From positions 1-7,042 of the forward strand of contig PXEK01000276.1 in NCBI GenBank assembly GCA_003564735.1: DNA of 7,042 nt, given 5' to 3'. The notes beneath the pieces are model-generated. The model saw nothing but the letters and a program-made list of their open reading frames with translations, did no database searches and had not been told where the DNA came from. The translations under genes and the position numbers were made by a program. This stretch comes from Cryomorphaceae bacterium (GTDB lineage Bacteria > Bacteroidota > Bacteroidia > Flavobacteriales_G > Salibacteraceae). Shown piece by piece: positions 6,367 through 7,042 of this stretch; positions within the stretch are counted from its first letter, which is position 1, and each line of letters starts with the position of its first letter.

Positions 6367-7042
6367 TTACAACGTTTGCTTGATTTCAACTTCTTCGTAA
6401 GCTTCAACGATGTCACCTACTTTAATATCGTTGTAGTTCTCGATGTTTAAACCGCATTCGTAACCTGCCGCTACTTCTTTTACATCGTCTTTAAAGCGCT
6501 TGAGTGAACCTAATTTACCGTCGTATTTCACTACACCCTCTCGAATGAGTCGAACCTTAGAATTACGCGATATTTTACCATCGGTAACGTAACAACCGGC
6601 AATAGTACCCACTTTGGAGATTTTAAAGGTTTCGCGAACCTCAACATTGGCCACCACTTTCTCTTCCACTTTGGGTTTGAGCATGCCTTCCATAGCGGCT
6701 CTAACCTCTTCAATAGCGTCGTATATTACACTGTACAGACGAATATCGATTTCTTCTTTCTCAGCCAATTTACGGGCACTTGCCGAAGGTCTCACTTGGA
6801 AACCTACGATAATGGCGTTTGATGCAGTGGCAAGAAGCACGTCACTATCTGATATTTGGCCTACCGACTTATGAATAACGTTTACTTCAATAGAATCGGT
6901 AGAAAGTTTTAAGAGTGAATCGGCGAGCGCTTCCACTGAACCGTCAACATCACCTTTTACAATGATATTCAACTCTTGGAAATCACCCACGGCCAGTCGG
7001 CGACCGATTTCGTCAAGTGTAATGTGTTTTTGACTTCTGATG
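6367..7042 (-). CDS. infB: translation initiation factor IF-2, C-terminal part (partial)
   Basis: IF-2 is the GTPase that brings initiator fMet-tRNA to the 30S subunit and promotes subunit joining. Only the last 224 codons are present. The frame continues to the right edge without a start: the segment 6991-7041 reads [17 protein letters not shown], matching the IF-2 linker just before domain 3. So the GTG at 6990 is internal and not a start. The IF-2 domain 3 core covers about 6660-6990, with [17 protein letters not shown] and the conserved [15 protein letters not shown]. The C-terminal domain that binds the acceptor end of fMet-tRNA follows, with [19 protein letters not shown] and the tail [14 protein letters not shown], ending [10 protein letters not shown] and TAA at 6367-6369. 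The GTPase domain lies outside the window. The wording closely resembles Bacteroidota IF-2. It is convergent with the histidine kinase gene. Confidence 0.97.
   Translation of the reverse strand, partial: IRSQKHITLDEIGRRLAVGDFQELNIIVKGDVDGSVEALADSLLKLSTDSIEVNVIHKSVGQISDSDVLLATASNAIIVGFQVRPSASARKLAEKEEIDIRLYSVIYDAIEEVRAAMEGMLKPKVEEKVVANVEVRETFKISKVGTIAGCYVTDGKISRNSKVRLIREGVVKYDGKLGSLKRFKDDVKEVAAGYECGLNIENYNDIKVGDIVEAYEEVEIKQTL

Noticed and set aside
1..7042. CRISPR array, tRNA or rRNA genes, transposase
   Set aside because: I found no regularly spaced identical repeats of CRISPR size, no cloverleaf or T-loop signature, no rRNA segments and no transposase motifs on either strand.

Overview
The window looks like a chromosomal segment from a member of the Bacteroidota, most likely Flavobacteriales-like. 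Three things support this. The C-terminal part of translation initiation factor IF-2 reads as a Bacteroidota-type protein. The gene starts lack Shine-Dalgarno sequences and sit in A/T-rich leaders. At least one start is preceded by a perfect match to the Bacteroidota -7 box (TAnnTTTG; TACTTTTG at 2229-2236). The assignment comes from reading the sequence, not from a database search.

Layout. Positions 1-112 carry no convincing gene but are rich in palindromes, including a 46-bp concentric dyad (16-61). Positions 113-877 (+) hold a 5'-truncated AbiEii-type nucleotidyltransferase toxin gene. It keeps its nucleotidyltransferase motifs but has lost its N-terminus and start, and no AbiEi antitoxin gene is visible. 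It is clearly more AT-rich than the genes that follow, which suggests a decayed, horizontally acquired defence or toxin-antitoxin locus. The 239-bp gap after it contains two tandem 32-bp units, each with a CCGG-N4-CCGG dyad, which look like paired operator sites.

From 1117 to 5981 three genes lie on the + strand. They encode anhydro-N-acetylmuramic acid kinase (anmK, murein recycling), a large lipoprotein M1-family zinc aminopeptidase with an added helical and acidic coiled-coil C-terminus, and a small two-TM sensor histidine kinase without a visible response regulator. The gaps of 58 and 124 bp allow but do not prove co-transcription. All three could serve envelope or peptide turnover, but that functional link is inference.

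Positions 5982-6366 are a convergent intergenic region filled with short degenerate tandem repeats: a 27-28 bp direct repeat, two arrays of four heptamers, and a CTCG-pyrimidine array. Positions 6367-7042 (-) are the 3' part of infB (IF-2), which runs off the window.

No complete novel system is evident. The most unusual items are the tandem CCGG dyads beside the decayed toxin gene, the concentric palindrome at the left edge, and the heptamer arrays.
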